Shown one piece after another: positions 6,779 to 15,350 of a stretch of DNA of 64,000 nucleotides. The position numbers were made by a program, and so were the translations under genes. How positions within the stretch are numbered: the stretch's first letter is position 1; each line of letters starts with the position of its first letter. The notes below the pieces were generated by a model. The model searched no databases and had not been told where the DNA came from. It saw only the letters and a program-made list of their open reading frames with translations. This DNA is from Pseudobdellovibrionaceae bacterium (lineage in GTDB: Bacteria; Bdellovibrionota; Bdellovibrionia; Bdellovibrionales; Bdellovibrionaceae), in NCBI GenBank assembly GCA_019637875.1, contig JAHBUW010000008.1, positions 1-64,000 of the forward strand. The letters run 5' to 3'.

Positions 6779-9366
6779 TCCTGAAGTCTGACGAGGGCCT
6801 GCAGCGGAGTCAATTGATCGAGGGGCAACTCACGGAGCTGACGCGCCAACATCTCGTGCGCGAGCCGACGTCCTGCCTCTTCTGGGTTTGTGGCCGGCTG
6901 AGGTGCGGCCGGCGGAGGTGCGGCGGGTCCGTCATCGGCCTCGAGATCGAAATGTTCGTCCTCGACCGGACGTCCAAGATCCATCAAGGACATCTGCGGC
7001 GCTTTGCCCCCATCGGCCTCGAGCGACTTCAAAAGATCCCCCGCCCGCTTGATCAAAGACTTCGGCAGTCCCGCCAGCTGGGCGACGTGGATCCCGTAGG
7101 ATTTCAGCGCCGGTCCCGGGCGAAGCGAGTACAAAAAGCGCAGCTCTTCGCCGCGATCCGTGACCGCCATGTGGGCGTTACGCACCTGCGGGTACAGCGC
7201 TTCGAGCTTCGTGAGCTCATGGTAATGGGTCGCGAAGAAGAAATAGCCGCCCTGACGTCCCAGCAAATACTCGAGGAGCGCCTGGGCGAGGCTCATGCCG
7301 TCGAACGTCGACGTTCCCCGTCCCAACTCATCCAAGATCACGAGCGAACGCGGGGTCAGGCCCTGCACGATCTCGCTCGCCTCTTTCATCTCGACCATGA
7401 AGGTCGAAAGCCCTTCCGACAACGAATCATTCGCCCCGATCCGCGTGAAGACGCGATCAAAGAGCGGAAGTTCCGCCTTGCGGGCAGGAACAAAACCGCC
7501 CGACTGGGCGAGGATCACACTGAGCGCGACCTGCCGCATGAGCGTCGACTTTCCGGCCATGTTCGGCCCCGTCAGCAGCAAGCATCCGCCGCGGTCGACT
7601 TCGATGTCGTTGGCGGTGAAGCGTACGCCGACTTTCTGCTCGACGACGGGGTGACGGCTGGCCGTCAGGCGAAGCACGCCCGATTCAGAAATCACGGGTT
7701 TAACGTACGAGCGTTCGAGCGCGAGCTGCGCCCACGACGTACTGAGGTCGATCTCGGCCAGGCGCAGGGCCAGATTCAAGATCAACGAGGTCTGCGCCAG
7801 GGTTTGATTCTTCAGGGTCTCGAAGACCTCGAACTCCAATTCAAAACGTCGCGTCTGACTGCTGAGAACCTTGCGCTCCAGCTCCACGAGCTCGTCGGTC
7901 GTGTAACGTTCGGCGTTCGTCAGCGTTTGTTTGCGCTGGTAGTGCTTGGGCGCTTTGTCTTTGTGGGTGTTCGTGATCTCGATGTAGTAGCCGAAGACGT
8001 TGTTGTAGCGCACCTTCAGACTGGAGATTTCGGTGGCCGCTTTTTCGCGCGCTTCGAACTCGGCCAAAAGGGCCTGCCCGTGAGTCGCGTATTTCAGTGC
8101 CTCGTCGAGTTCGGGTTTCACGCCCTCTTTGATCATGCCGCCCTGACGCACGGACAGGGGGAGTTCGTCCAGCAGGCAACGATCGATTTTCAAAGACAGG
8201 TCCAGCAGTTTTTCGCGCGCCCCCTCGGGTAAGACCTCGGGATGCGGAAACGCGGGTGTGATCGACTCGATCAGCGCGAGCACGTCCAGCCCCGCCTGCA
8301 CCGAGGACTGCACCGAACGCAAGTCACGGGCATTGGCCGTCGAAGGGCCGAGCCTTGTCAACCGACGCTCCAGATCGCCCACTTGCGTGAGTCGCTCACG
8401 GATGAGCTTCAGATCGCGATGGCGCGCGCCCCAGGCTTCCACTTTCGCCCAAGCGGCTTCGAGCTCTTTTTGATTCGTGAACGGAAACGCCAGACGCGAA
8501 CGCAACAAGCGTGCGCCCATGGAGGTCTTGGTCCGGTCGACCGCCGCAAGCAGACTTCCCGCGCGCTCGCCGCGCGAGGTTTCGAAAATCTCCAGATGCC
8601 GAAGCCCCGTGGGGGTGATCTCCAGACGTTCGTTCCAGAAGCGCTCTTCAAAAGGACGCAGGAACTTCAGTCGCGCATCCCCTTCCAAAGAGTCGATGTA
8701 ACCCAACAAAACGCCGACAGTCTCGAGCCCCGACGCCGACTTCATCAGGAATTCGTTCGTCGAGAGGGGACCGTCGTAGCGACTCAGCAGCCGACGTTCG
8801 CCGGTTTTCGGAAGCTCCGAATCGAAAACGTTATCTTTGTCGGGAGTGCGGGTCACGATTTCCGCGATGGGAAGCGCGCGCAGAAGCGCCAGCGTTTTCG
8901 CGGCGTCGAGGTTTTTCCAGTAAAGCGCTTCGCCGGTGGTGACGTCGACCACAGCCAAGGACGTCTCATTCGCCGCGGCCACGAAGTTCGGGCGCGTGGC
9001 TTCGAGAGTTTCGGCGTCGTAAACCATTCCCGGAGTCAGCACGCGGGTCACGGCGCGCTTCACGATCCCTTTCGCGAATTTCGGGTCTTCGATCTGATCG
9101 CAGATCGCGACCTTCAGCCCCGCCGTCAGCAGCTTGTTGATATGCCCACCGATGGAGTGATGGGGCACGCCGCACATCGGAGTTTCATCGGCGGATTTTT
9201 TATTGCGCGACGTGAGCGCGATCCCCAGGATCGGTGCGGCCTTCACGGCATCGTCGAAAAAGATCTCGAAGAAGTCGCCCATCCGGAACAGAAGGACCTT
9301 GTCCGTGTGGGCGGATTTCATTTCCCAATACTGACGCATCAGGGGAGTTTCATGCGTTTTTTCCAT
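6745..9366 (-). CDS. mutS: DNA mismatch repair protein MutS
   Basis: MutS binds mispaired or looped DNA and starts repair with MutL. The 873-residue length is normal. The mismatch-reading Phe-X-Glu is seen near residue 34 (GDFFEIF). The clamp and lever region lies in the middle, and the C-terminal ATPase has Walker A GPNMAGKST, Walker B VILDELGRGTSTFDG and FATHYHELT. A flexible linker near residues 815-832 is made of Pro/Ala/Gln repeats (PAAPPPAAPQPA), whose DNA matches a repeat inside ldcA. The tail after the linker is the usual dimer or tetramer helix region. The gene is followed by glnD in an overlapping arrangement, so the two are probably cotranscribed. Confidence 0.98.
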   Translation of the reverse strand: MEKTHETPLMRQYWEMKSAHTDKVLLFRMGDFFEIFFDDAVKAAPILGIALTSRNKKSADETPMCGVPHHSIGGHINKLLTAGLKVAICDQIEDPKFAKGIVKRAVTRVLTPGMVYDAETLEATRPNFVAAANETSLAVVDVTTGEALYWKNLDAAKTLALLRALPIAEIVTRTPDKDNVFDSELPKTGERRLLSRYDGPLSTNEFLMKSASGLETVGVLLGYIDSLEGDARLKFLRPFEERFWNERLEITPTGLRHLEIFETSRGERAGSLLAAVDRTKTSMGARLLRSRLAFPFTNQKELEAAWAKVEAWGARHRDLKLIRERLTQVGDLERRLTRLGPSTANARDLRSVQSSVQAGLDVLALIESITPAFPHPEVLPEGAREKLLDLSLKIDRCLLDELPLSVRQGGMIKEGVKPELDEALKYATHGQALLAEFEAREKAATEISSLKVRYNNVFGYYIEITNTHKDKAPKHYQRKQTLTNAERYTTDELVELERKVLSSQTRRFELEFEVFETLKNQTLAQTSLILNLALRLAEIDLSTSWAQLALERSYVKPVISESGVLRLTASRHPVVEQKVGVRFTANDIEVDRGGCLLLTGPNMAGKSTLMRQVALSVILAQSGGFVPARKAELPLFDRVFTRIGANDSLSEGLSTFMVEMKEASEIVQGLTPRSLVILDELGRGTSTFDGMSLAQALLEYLLGRQGGYFFFATHYHELTKLEALYPQVRNAHMAVTDRGEELRFLYSLRPGPALKSYGIHVAQLAGLPKSLIKRAGDLLKSLEADGGKAPQMSLMDLGRPVEDEHFDLEADDGPAAPPPAAPQPATNPEEAGRRLAHEMLARQLRELPLDQLTPLQALVRLQEWQSTLKDSGH
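6896..6925. repeat. 15-bp in-frame repeat in the mutS linker
   Basis: One perfect unit, GGCTGAGGTGCGGCC, and one diverged unit are adjacent. On the coding strand they encode Pro-Ala-Ala-Pro-X. The same unit occurs four times in ldcA at 14521-14580. Confidence 0.7.
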
Positions 9367-9478
9367 CCCTCGTTGCTCCCATAAAGCCCGGAACCTCTCA
9401 ATACTTACGGCAGATCGCCGCTCTATTTGCGGGCTGCGTCTAGAACATAATTCGAAACCTTCCCGACAACTCTTATGT

Positions 9479-9516
9479 TTTAAACAAGTGTTTAAATGCG
9501 CTGCGCGATCTATAAT
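9479..9516 (+). promoter_or_regulatory. promoter with overlapping inverted repeat upstream of 9606
   Basis: A perfect TATAAT (9511-9516) lies 90 bases before the next start codon. An inverted repeat, TTTAAAC-AAGT-GTTTAAA (9479-9496), covers the expected -35 position, which itself matches poorly (GTGTTT). This layout suggests an operator for a repressor or activator. It is also upstream of mutS on the other strand. Confidence 0.5.
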
Positions 9517-9605
9517 CCTTATCCTTCACAAGACCCGAACTATCGCCTCCTCCGAACTCCGACTATTCCCAGACTCATCAACGCTCATTCGAAGGGGGAA
9601 TGCCT

Positions 9606-10859
9606 GTGAAATCACTTTTCTTCGCCATTTCGTTACTCGTCTCTGCCTCGGCGGCCGCGTCGGTCGTCAAGATTCCCGGCTCCACGGGAGTTCTGATCAA
9701 CCACACCTCGCTTCCGCCCGAAGCCTTCAAAGTCTCGTACAGCGTGCGCTGCCAAAGCACCACGGGCGTGTCCTGCGGTTCGTTCGAGCTGGAGCAGAAC
9801 CTCAACGCCTTCGGCATCTACACGATCCCGGACTTCGAACTCGAAGTGGGCACGACCCGTCCGCAAGATCGCCGCTACTCGCTTTTCGTGTTTTTGTCTT
9901 TGCCGACCGAAGACGCGCGTTTTCCGAAAGGCGTCGCCCCGGGTGATCTCGCGCAGCTGACCGACAAACGTAAAATCAGCAACCTCGCGGAGCTGAAAGC
10001 GCCCGACTTCTCGCTGTTCCGCGCGGATCCCGGCGTTCTCGACATCCGTTTGCAAAGCGGCCGTGATCTGAACGAGTTTTTGAAAAACGAAGGCCGCGAC
10101 GTCGGCGTGACCGTCGAACTCGACTTCGGCCTGAGCGGAACCGACAATCTGGACACGACCGTGCGCCTGGAGCAAACCGGTTTCTCGCTTAAACGTTGGG
10201 TCGATCTGCGTGAGACCTACATGCTTCTTCCCGGCAAACTCGCGACCGACGCGGCCATCGACTACGTGGTCACTTACGAATACCAAACGGTGAAATCGGG
10301 TCGACTGAACTTCGCGCCGAACCTCGTGGGTCTTCTGGGCGCGCTCACGATCGACGATACGGCCGCGCGCACTGAGCAGTTACCGCTGGAGCGGAAATTG
10401 ACCGGCGAGTTCGCCGACACGAACTTCCACCTGGACTACGCCCTTCGCGACCGTATGAAATTCGACGAGATCGGATTTTCCTACGCGACCCTGAAAGCGG
10501 AGTGCGTGAACGGCCAAATCCAAGGCGAGCTCATCTACCGCGAAGGTCAGTTCACCGACGAACCCGAAACTTCGCGCGTTCCCGTGAGCGGCGTTTGCCA
10601 AGGCGAGACCGGAACCCTGCAGTGGCCCATCGAAAACATCTCGGGACAAACCGAGATGCTGTCGGCGAAGTACGCCCGCATCCGCGCGCAGACCTACGAA
10701 AAGCCGAACGGCACGAAAAGCATCGGCCGCCTGCTTTTCACCGACGACATCAGCGAAAGCCAAGGCATCTACAAAGGCGAAGAGCTCAGCATGTTCCTGA
10801 CCGTGCGCCTGGCCGACGGCACCTACGCGGGTCATATCTCGGTCGGAACCGACAACTAA
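9606..10859 (+). CDS. secreted protein of unknown function
   Basis: The GTG at 9606 has AAGGGGG seven bases away, so it is preferred to the ATG two codons upstream, which sits almost on the ribosome site. The product has 417 residues with a signal peptide (KSLFFAISLLVSASAAA). The mature chain is rich in beta-type segments and acidic residues, with one early Cys pair (VRCQSTTGVSCGSFE) and a later pair (AECVNGQ, SGVCQGE). No family is recognised. It is probably a periplasmic or outer-membrane-associated protein. A second secreted protein follows 26 bases downstream, likely as part of the same operon from the TATAAT promoter at 9511. Confidence 0.75.
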   Translation: MKSLFFAISLLVSASAAASVVKIPGSTGVLINHTSLPPEAFKVSYSVRCQSTTGVSCGSFELEQNLNAFGIYTIPDFELEVGTTRPQDRRYSLFVFLSLPTEDARFPKGVAPGDLAQLTDKRKISNLAELKAPDFSLFRADPGVLDIRLQSGRDLNEFLKNEGRDVGVTVELDFGLSGTDNLDTTVRLEQTGFSLKRWVDLRETYMLLPGKLATDAAIDYVVTYEYQTVKSGRLNFAPNLVGLLGALTIDDTAARTEQLPLERKLTGEFADTNFHLDYALRDRMKFDEIGFSYATLKAECVNGQIQGELIYREGQFTDEPETSRVPVSGVCQGETGTLQWPIENISGQTEMLSAKYARIRAQTYEKPNGTKSIGRLLFTDDISESQGIYKGEELSMFLTVRLADGTYAGHISVGTDN

Positions 10860-10885
10860 TCCATCCCTTTCGCCAAGGACCCAGC

Positions 10886-11245
10886 ATGAAAACCATCTTG
10901 ATGATCTTTCTGGGGGCGCTCGCGGCGCCCCTCTTCGCCCAAGCGAACTACGTCTGTAGCTACGACGAAGCCGGCTTCGGCTTGAAATACGAAACCCGCA
11001 TTCAACTTCACGCCGGCGGTCAGGCGGCCGACGTGCAAACGCTGTTCGTCGTCGAAGACGAAGCCCACCCGGCCTGCGCGAGCCTTGCGCCCTTCGCCGT
11101 CACCATGAACGCGGGCCGTATCGAACTCGCGGGACGTTTCCTTTGCGAAGACCGCACCGAGCACGACGCGGTTCTGAGCTACGATCCGCGCGCGAACGAA
11201 CTCGCGATCGGGAATCGCATCGAGAAGTGCCAGCGGGTTCCCTAG
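10886..11245 (+). CDS. small secreted protein, unknown function
   Basis: The ATG at 10886 follows AAGGAC at a suitable distance. The 119-residue protein has a standard signal peptide (KTILMIFLGALAAPLFAQA). The mature domain begins NYVCSYDEAGFGLKYETRI and contains four cysteines in all, consistent with disulfides in the periplasm. I do not recognise the family. It is the second gene of a two-gene unit with the larger secreted protein at 9606, and a perfect 12-bp hairpin lies 24 bases past its stop codon. Confidence 0.65.
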   Translation: MKTILMIFLGALAAPLFAQANYVCSYDEAGFGLKYETRIQLHAGGQAADVQTLFVVEDEAHPACASLAPFAVTMNAGRIELAGRFLCEDRTEHDAVLSYDPRANELAIGNRIEKCQRVP

Positions 11246-11268
11246 TTCTATTTCGGGGACCAACTCAA

Positions 11269-11296
11269 TCCTCACATTGGTATCCCAATGTGAGGA
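11269..11296. other. perfect 12-bp hairpin, possible transcript end
   Basis: TCCTCACATTGG (11269-11280) and its exact complement (11285-11296) flank a TATC loop. It lies just after the 10886 gene. No T tract follows on the plus strand, so it may be a processing or stabilising hairpin, or a factor-binding palindrome, rather than a classic terminator. Confidence 0.6.
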
Positions 11297-11358
11297 TTCA
11301 CGACTTCATTAAAAAAACGCCACGTCGGAAATCTAAGCTACGCCTGAAGATGAGGTAA

Positions 11359-11721
11359 CCACCACACGCAGGTCCCGGTGCCACCTTCAAAGATGGACGA
11401 CTCGCCCTGGAGTTCTCGGACGGGACTAAAATATCTGCGAGTTACTGGAGGATCATCCCCGTAAACCAAAAGCATTTCTCGTCGTTTGACGTAGGCCAGA
11501 AATACGGGATGGAAACACCCCTCGACATGGATTCAGAGATAAAAAAGTGCATCTTAAAACAAACCGTGACCTCGGCTGAGATCTCTTCAGCCGGAGATAT
11601 CACGATCACTCTCGCCAACCACGCGCATCTCCAGATTTTTAACTTCACTTCATATGAAGCCTGGGAGATTCAGTTCACGGATGGAACTAGCGAATACTCC
11701 AACTACTGGAAAAACCACTAG
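11359..11721 (+). pseudogene. 5'-truncated gene, possible immunity/DUF6188-like protein
   Basis: The frame is open for 120 codons from 11359, directly after an in-frame TAA at 11356, but the first ATG is only at 11509. The codons before it read like protein (GATFKDGRLALEFSDGTKIS, then YWRIIP), and the part after it contains ITITLANHAHLQIFNF and YEAWEIQFTDG. The two halves look like repeats of a beta-rich unit in which a short strand is followed by a DG turn. This resembles DUF6188-type proteins, often linked to immunity against toxins, but that link is from memory. The base composition is more A/T-rich than the neighbours. I read it as the remnant of a horizontally acquired gene that lost its start. 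A short product from 11509 remains possible. The rest of the 11246-11747 interval holds only the hairpin at 11269. Confidence 0.5.
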
Positions 11722-11747
11722 CGCCGAGACGACTTGCAGCCGTGCCC

Positions 11748-13184
11748 CTACCGCCCGCCGAGCGCAGTCATGAGCTTCGTGTAGATCCCGTCGAAGCCGC
11801 CGTTGGACATGATGACCACGACATCCCCCGAGCGGGTGCGGGCCTTCAAATCAGCGACGATGGCGTCGGCGTTGTCGAAGCAGGCCGCCGACTGGCCCTT
11901 CGCCTTCAAATCGGCGACGAGTTCGTCCGACGAAAAGCGCTCACCCTCATCGATCTTGGACTGATCGAACGCGCGCGCCAAGCAAGTCTCGTCCGCGATC
12001 CCGAAGCTTTCGGCGTAGTCTTTCTGGAAGATCTTGCGACGCGAGGTCGCCGAGCGCGGCTCAAAAACCGCCCAGAGTTTGCGGTTCGGATAACGGGCGC
12101 GCAAGCCCTTCAGGGTTTCGCGCACGGCTGTTGGGTGGTGAGCGAAATCCTCGATCACCAAGACCCCGCCCGGCTCGCCCAGGATCTCTTGCCGACGCTT
12201 CACGCCCTGGAAGCTTGCGAGCGCCGCGCGGACCTTCTCCAGATCCCAGCCGATTTTCAACGCGACACCGATCACCGCGAGTGCGTTCATCACGTTGTAC
12301 TCGCCCGTCAATACCATCTTGAAAACGCCCAGATCCTTGCCGTCGAGTGACGCCCGGAAACTCTGCCCCGCGGCGTCCGTGGCCAGTTCCGTCGCACGCA
12401 GGCCACCCTCTTTCAGGCCGTAACCGCGTTTCAGCCCCGCCTTCGACTGCGCGGCCAGCGCCGCCACGTTCGGATCGTCCGCCCAGTAATGCAGGCTTCC
12501 GCCCGCGGGAATCAGATCCATCAGCATCTTGAATGCCGACTTCACATGATCGAAATCCTTGTAGATGTCCGCGTGGTCGAACTCGCAGCTCGTGAAGATC
12601 ACGTGCCGGGGCCGGTAGTGGATGAACTTCGGCACTTTATCGAAGTACGCGGTATCGTATTCGTCGCCTTCGATGACGAAGATCTGCCCGTGCGGATTTT
12701 GAAAACTGCGCGAGAAGTTTTTCGGGATGCCGCCGATCAAAAATCCGGGACGCGCCCCGACCTGATCCGCGATCCACGCCATCATCGAGGTCGTGGTGGT
12801 TTTACCGTGAGTGCCGGCGACGACGATGGACGCGCGGTCCTCGATGATCATCTCGCCCATGGCTTTCGGCAATGACGTGTAAGGCACGCCGAGCTTCATG
12901 ACCTCTTGGGCCTCTTCGTTCGAGGCCGAGATGACGTTCCCGATGATCGCGAAGTCCGGACGCTCGCGCAGATGCCCCCGCGAATAGCCCGAATAGAGAG
13001 GAATCCCCAGATTCTGGATCTGGGTCGACATCGGCGGATAGGGGTTCGAATCCGAGCCCGTGACCTTGAAGCCGCGATCTTTCAAAAGCCCCGCGAGCGA
13101 AGCCATCGCGGTCCCGCAGATCCCCAGCATGTGGATGTGCGAGCCGGGCGGTAATTCAGAAATTGAGATCGAGCGATCTTCCAT
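11748..13184 (-). CDS. mpl: UDP-N-acetylmuramate:tripeptide ligase Mpl
   Basis: Mpl attaches the recovered murein tripeptide L-Ala-gamma-D-Glu-meso-DAP to UDP-MurNAc, so old wall peptides re-enter peptidoglycan synthesis in the cytoplasm. The 478-residue length fits. The N-terminal Rossmann-type UDP domain is at residues 15-45 (HIHMLGICGTAMASLAGLL), the ATP loop GTHGKTTTTSMMAW is near 129, and EGDEYDTAYFD near 170 is typical of Mpl within the Mur ligases. A later EDFAHHPTAV motif belongs to the central domain. AGGTGA precedes the ATG at a good distance. It is the last gene of the long purine block and follows a serine hydrolase and ldcA, which act on the same peptides. Confidence 0.95.
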   Translation of the reverse strand: MEDRSISISELPPGSHIHMLGICGTAMASLAGLLKDRGFKVTGSDSNPYPPMSTQIQNLGIPLYSGYSRGHLRERPDFAIIGNVISASNEEAQEVMKLGVPYTSLPKAMGEMIIEDRASIVVAGTHGKTTTTSMMAWIADQVGARPGFLIGGIPKNFSRSFQNPHGQIFVIEGDEYDTAYFDKVPKFIHYRPRHVIFTSCEFDHADIYKDFDHVKSAFKMLMDLIPAGGSLHYWADDPNVAALAAQSKAGLKRGYGLKEGGLRATELATDAAGQSFRASLDGKDLGVFKMVLTGEYNVMNALAVIGVALKIGWDLEKVRAALASFQGVKRRQEILGEPGGVLVIEDFAHHPTAVRETLKGLRARYPNRKLWAVFEPRSATSRRKIFQKDYAESFGIADETCLARAFDQSKIDEGERFSSDELVADLKAKGQSAACFDNADAIVADLKARTRSGDVVVIMSNGGFDGIYTKLMTALGGR

Positions 13185-13205
13185 GACGTCACCTCGTGCG
13201 GACGA

Positions 13206-14264
13206 TTAAATGCGTTTCAATTCTTCCACGACCCAGTTGTGGATCTGCGGACGGAGCTTCGCGAACTCTTTGATCTCGCGTCCGAGCAAGACCCGGTTCG
13301 ACAAAATCGTGACTAAAAGATCCGTATGGGGGTCGTACCACAAAGACGTTCCCGTAAAGCCCGTATGCCCCACCGAATACGGCGAGAAGTAATCCCCGCA
13401 AGAGGCCGCGCCCGGTGTTGGCATCATGAAGCCCAAAGCCCAGTCGCCTTTTCCCAACGGACGGGCGCGGGTCGTGAACGTGCGTGCGGTCTTCAGCTTG
13501 AAGCTCGTCTTCGAGATCCCCAGAAGCTGCGAGCGCAGAAAAAGACCGAACCAGCTGACGTCGTCGATGCTCGAGAAAAGTCCTGCATGCGTGCTGATCC
13601 CGCCCAAAGCGAAGCAGTTCTCGTCATGCACTTCGCCTTGAATCAGGCGTCCCCGCCACTTGCAACGCTCGGTCGGGCCGTAGAAACGCGCGGGCTGATG
13701 GGACTGATTGTCCAAATGAAAATCCAAAGTGGAAAGACCCGGATACAAAAGCTGCTTTTGCGCGGCCCAGATTTCCGGAAGCGATTTCTGCTCCATCTCT
13801 TCCAGGCAAGCGCCGAGGATCATGAAACCCACGTCCGAGTACACGCTTTCGTCGCGCGACTCAAAGGGCAGGGTTTTGATGATCTCTTTGAGCTGACGGC
13901 GGCGCTCGGGAATGGGTTTTGAAAGATCCAGCGTCTGGTAAAAGGGATGCCACCAGATCGCGCCCGAGCTGTGGGTCAGAAGCTGCACCACGCGCAGATC
14001 GGGCTGCGGAAAATCGGGCCAAAACTGGATGACCTTCGAGTCGAGATTCCACAACCCCTTTTCGAACGCGAGCATCATCGCCGGCACCGTGAAGATGATT
14101 TTCGTCAGACTCGCCAGATCGTAATAGGGATAGGTATCCCCAACCGAGACGTCGCAGAACTTGCGGCCGTTCTGGTGCACCTGCAATTGCAGTCCGGGCG
14201 CCGCGCCCGGAAGCTTCTCTTCGATTTTCTGTTTCAGACGGCTTTCCAGCAGCGTCGTGCGCAT
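13206..14264 (-). CDS. beta-lactamase-family serine hydrolase
   Basis: This 352-residue protein belongs to the class C beta-lactamase and penicillin-binding-like superfamily. The Ser-X-X-Lys active site is ASLTKI near residue 52, the Tyr motif appears as YSDVG (Asp in place of the usual Asn) near 142, and the third motif region is GHTGFTG near 298. No signal peptide is visible, which points to a cytoplasmic enzyme. Between mpl and ldcA, the likely substrate is a murein peptide or muropeptide, rather than an antibiotic (inference). An esterase or D-aminopeptidase activity is possible. It lies 21 bases from mpl and 6 bases from ldcA, in the same transcription unit. Confidence 0.85.
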   Translation of the reverse strand: MRTTLLESRLKQKIEEKLPGAAPGLQLQVHQNGRKFCDVSVGDTYPYYDLASLTKIIFTVPAMMLAFEKGLWNLDSKVIQFWPDFPQPDLRVVQLLTHSSGAIWWHPFYQTLDLSKPIPERRRQLKEIIKTLPFESRDESVYSDVGFMILGACLEEMEQKSLPEIWAAQKQLLYPGLSTLDFHLDNQSHQPARFYGPTERCKWRGRLIQGEVHDENCFALGGISTHAGLFSSIDDVSWFGLFLRSQLLGISKTSFKLKTARTFTTRARPLGKGDWALGFMMPTPGAASCGDYFSPYSVGHTGFTGTSLWYDPHTDLLVTILSNRVLLGREIKEFAKLRPQIHNWVVEELKRI

Positions 14265-14270
14265 GGGACT

Positions 14271-15350
14271 TTAACCTTTCCGAGTTTTCTTGCGGGTTTT
14301 ACCCGCAGCCATTTTCCGGCGGGTCTTGCCCGCAGGCGATTTCTCCGCCGTCAGCGGCGAGGCGATGACCAGACGATCCCCCTGGATCGTGGCCGTGGTG
14401 CCGAAGGGCACGGGGCGATTGCGATTTCCGTGGCCGACCGGAAGGCCCGCAAACAGCGGGATCCTCAAATCGCGCGCGAAGTTCTGCATCGCCCATTCAA
14501 CGCGGTTCACGGGTGCGACCGGCTGAGGTGCGGCCGGCTGAGGTGCGGCCGGCTGAGGTGCGGCCGGCCGAGGTGCGGTGGCCGTCGATGCCGTCGGCTC
14601 GTCACCGCCGATGAAGTCCCCGAGCACAACCGCCTTCGCGCCGTCGAAAAACTTCGCTTGGCGCAAATGCGTGAGCGTCCGGTCGATGCGATAACCCCGC
14701 TCGTTGATCTCTTCAAAAAAAACGATCTTGCCCGCGGGTTTCACCGCCTCGGGCACACCGATCAAATTCTGATAGACGGTCAGATTCCCGCCGATGACCT
14801 CACCCGAAAGACGACGCAGTTTGCGGGCCGCATCGTTCAAAGGCCGAAGCCCCTCGAACACCACGCGGTCCTCTTCGCCGAACAAAAGCCGACGCAGATC
14901 CTCGACGTCTGCGGGATCGAGCTCCCCCCGCCCCAGCTGCGTGAGTACCGGCGCATGCAGGGTCGGCCATTTCCAGTGCTTGAGCGCGCCGTTCAAAAGC
15001 GAGGTCGCATCCGAAAAACCCAAAATGAGTTTCGGCGTTTTGGGACGCGCGCCTTTGAACAATCCCGGCAAAAGCCGGTGCGTCCCCGACCCGCCCCGTA
15101 CGAACCACACGGCGCGCGAGTCTTTCGCGTGCAGCGCGGTCTTCAAAACGCGCAGGCGCTCTTCGTCGGTATTCGCAAAGAAGGTCGTGGGAACGATGAG
15201 ATTTTCGGGAACGCGGACCCGCAGGCCCCAGGACTTCAGGACCTCGACCCCACGCTGAAGTGCTTCCGCGGGCGCCGAGGAACCCGGCGCCACCACGTCG
15301 ATCAAATCACCGGGCCTGAATGGCGTTAACGGCGGTGGAGTTAAAGTCAT
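14271..15350 (-). CDS. ldcA: LD-carboxypeptidase (peptidase S66)
   Basis: LdcA removes the terminal D-Ala from murein tetrapeptides in the cytoplasm, giving the tripeptide used by Mpl. The protein has 359 residues. The nucleophile serine is in LGFSDATSLL near residue 111, the acid is in FFEEINERGYRID near 215, and the histidine is in PVGHGNRNRPVPFG near 315. Two features are odd. A Pro-Ala-Ala-Pro-Gln repeat (four units) is inserted after GDFIGGDE, between the acid and the histidine. The C-terminus is a basic tail of AGKTRRKM-type repeats. The ATG overlaps the end of purF by 44 bases, which suggests translational coupling. Confidence 0.93.
   Translation of the reverse strand: MTLTPPPLTPFRPGDLIDVVAPGSSAPAEALQRGVEVLKSWGLRVRVPENLIVPTTFFANTDEERLRVLKTALHAKDSRAVWFVRGGSGTHRLLPGLFKGARPKTPKLILGFSDATSLLNGALKHWKWPTLHAPVLTQLGRGELDPADVEDLRRLLFGEEDRVVFEGLRPLNDAARKLRRLSGEVIGGNLTVYQNLIGVPEAVKPAGKIVFFEEINERGYRIDRTLTHLRQAKFFDGAKAVVLGDFIGGDEPTASTATAPRPAAPQPAAPQPAAPQPVAPVNRVEWAMQNFARDLRIPLFAGLPVGHGNRNRPVPFGTTATIQGDRLVIASPLTAEKSPAGKTRRKMAAGKTRKKTRKG
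14521..14580. repeat. four tandem 15-bp units inside ldcA
   Basis: Three perfect copies of GGCTGAGGTGCGGCC and a fourth diverged copy run in frame and encode the Pro-Ala-Ala-Pro-Gln stretch of LdcA. The same unit is present in mutS at 6896-6925. Confidence 0.85.
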
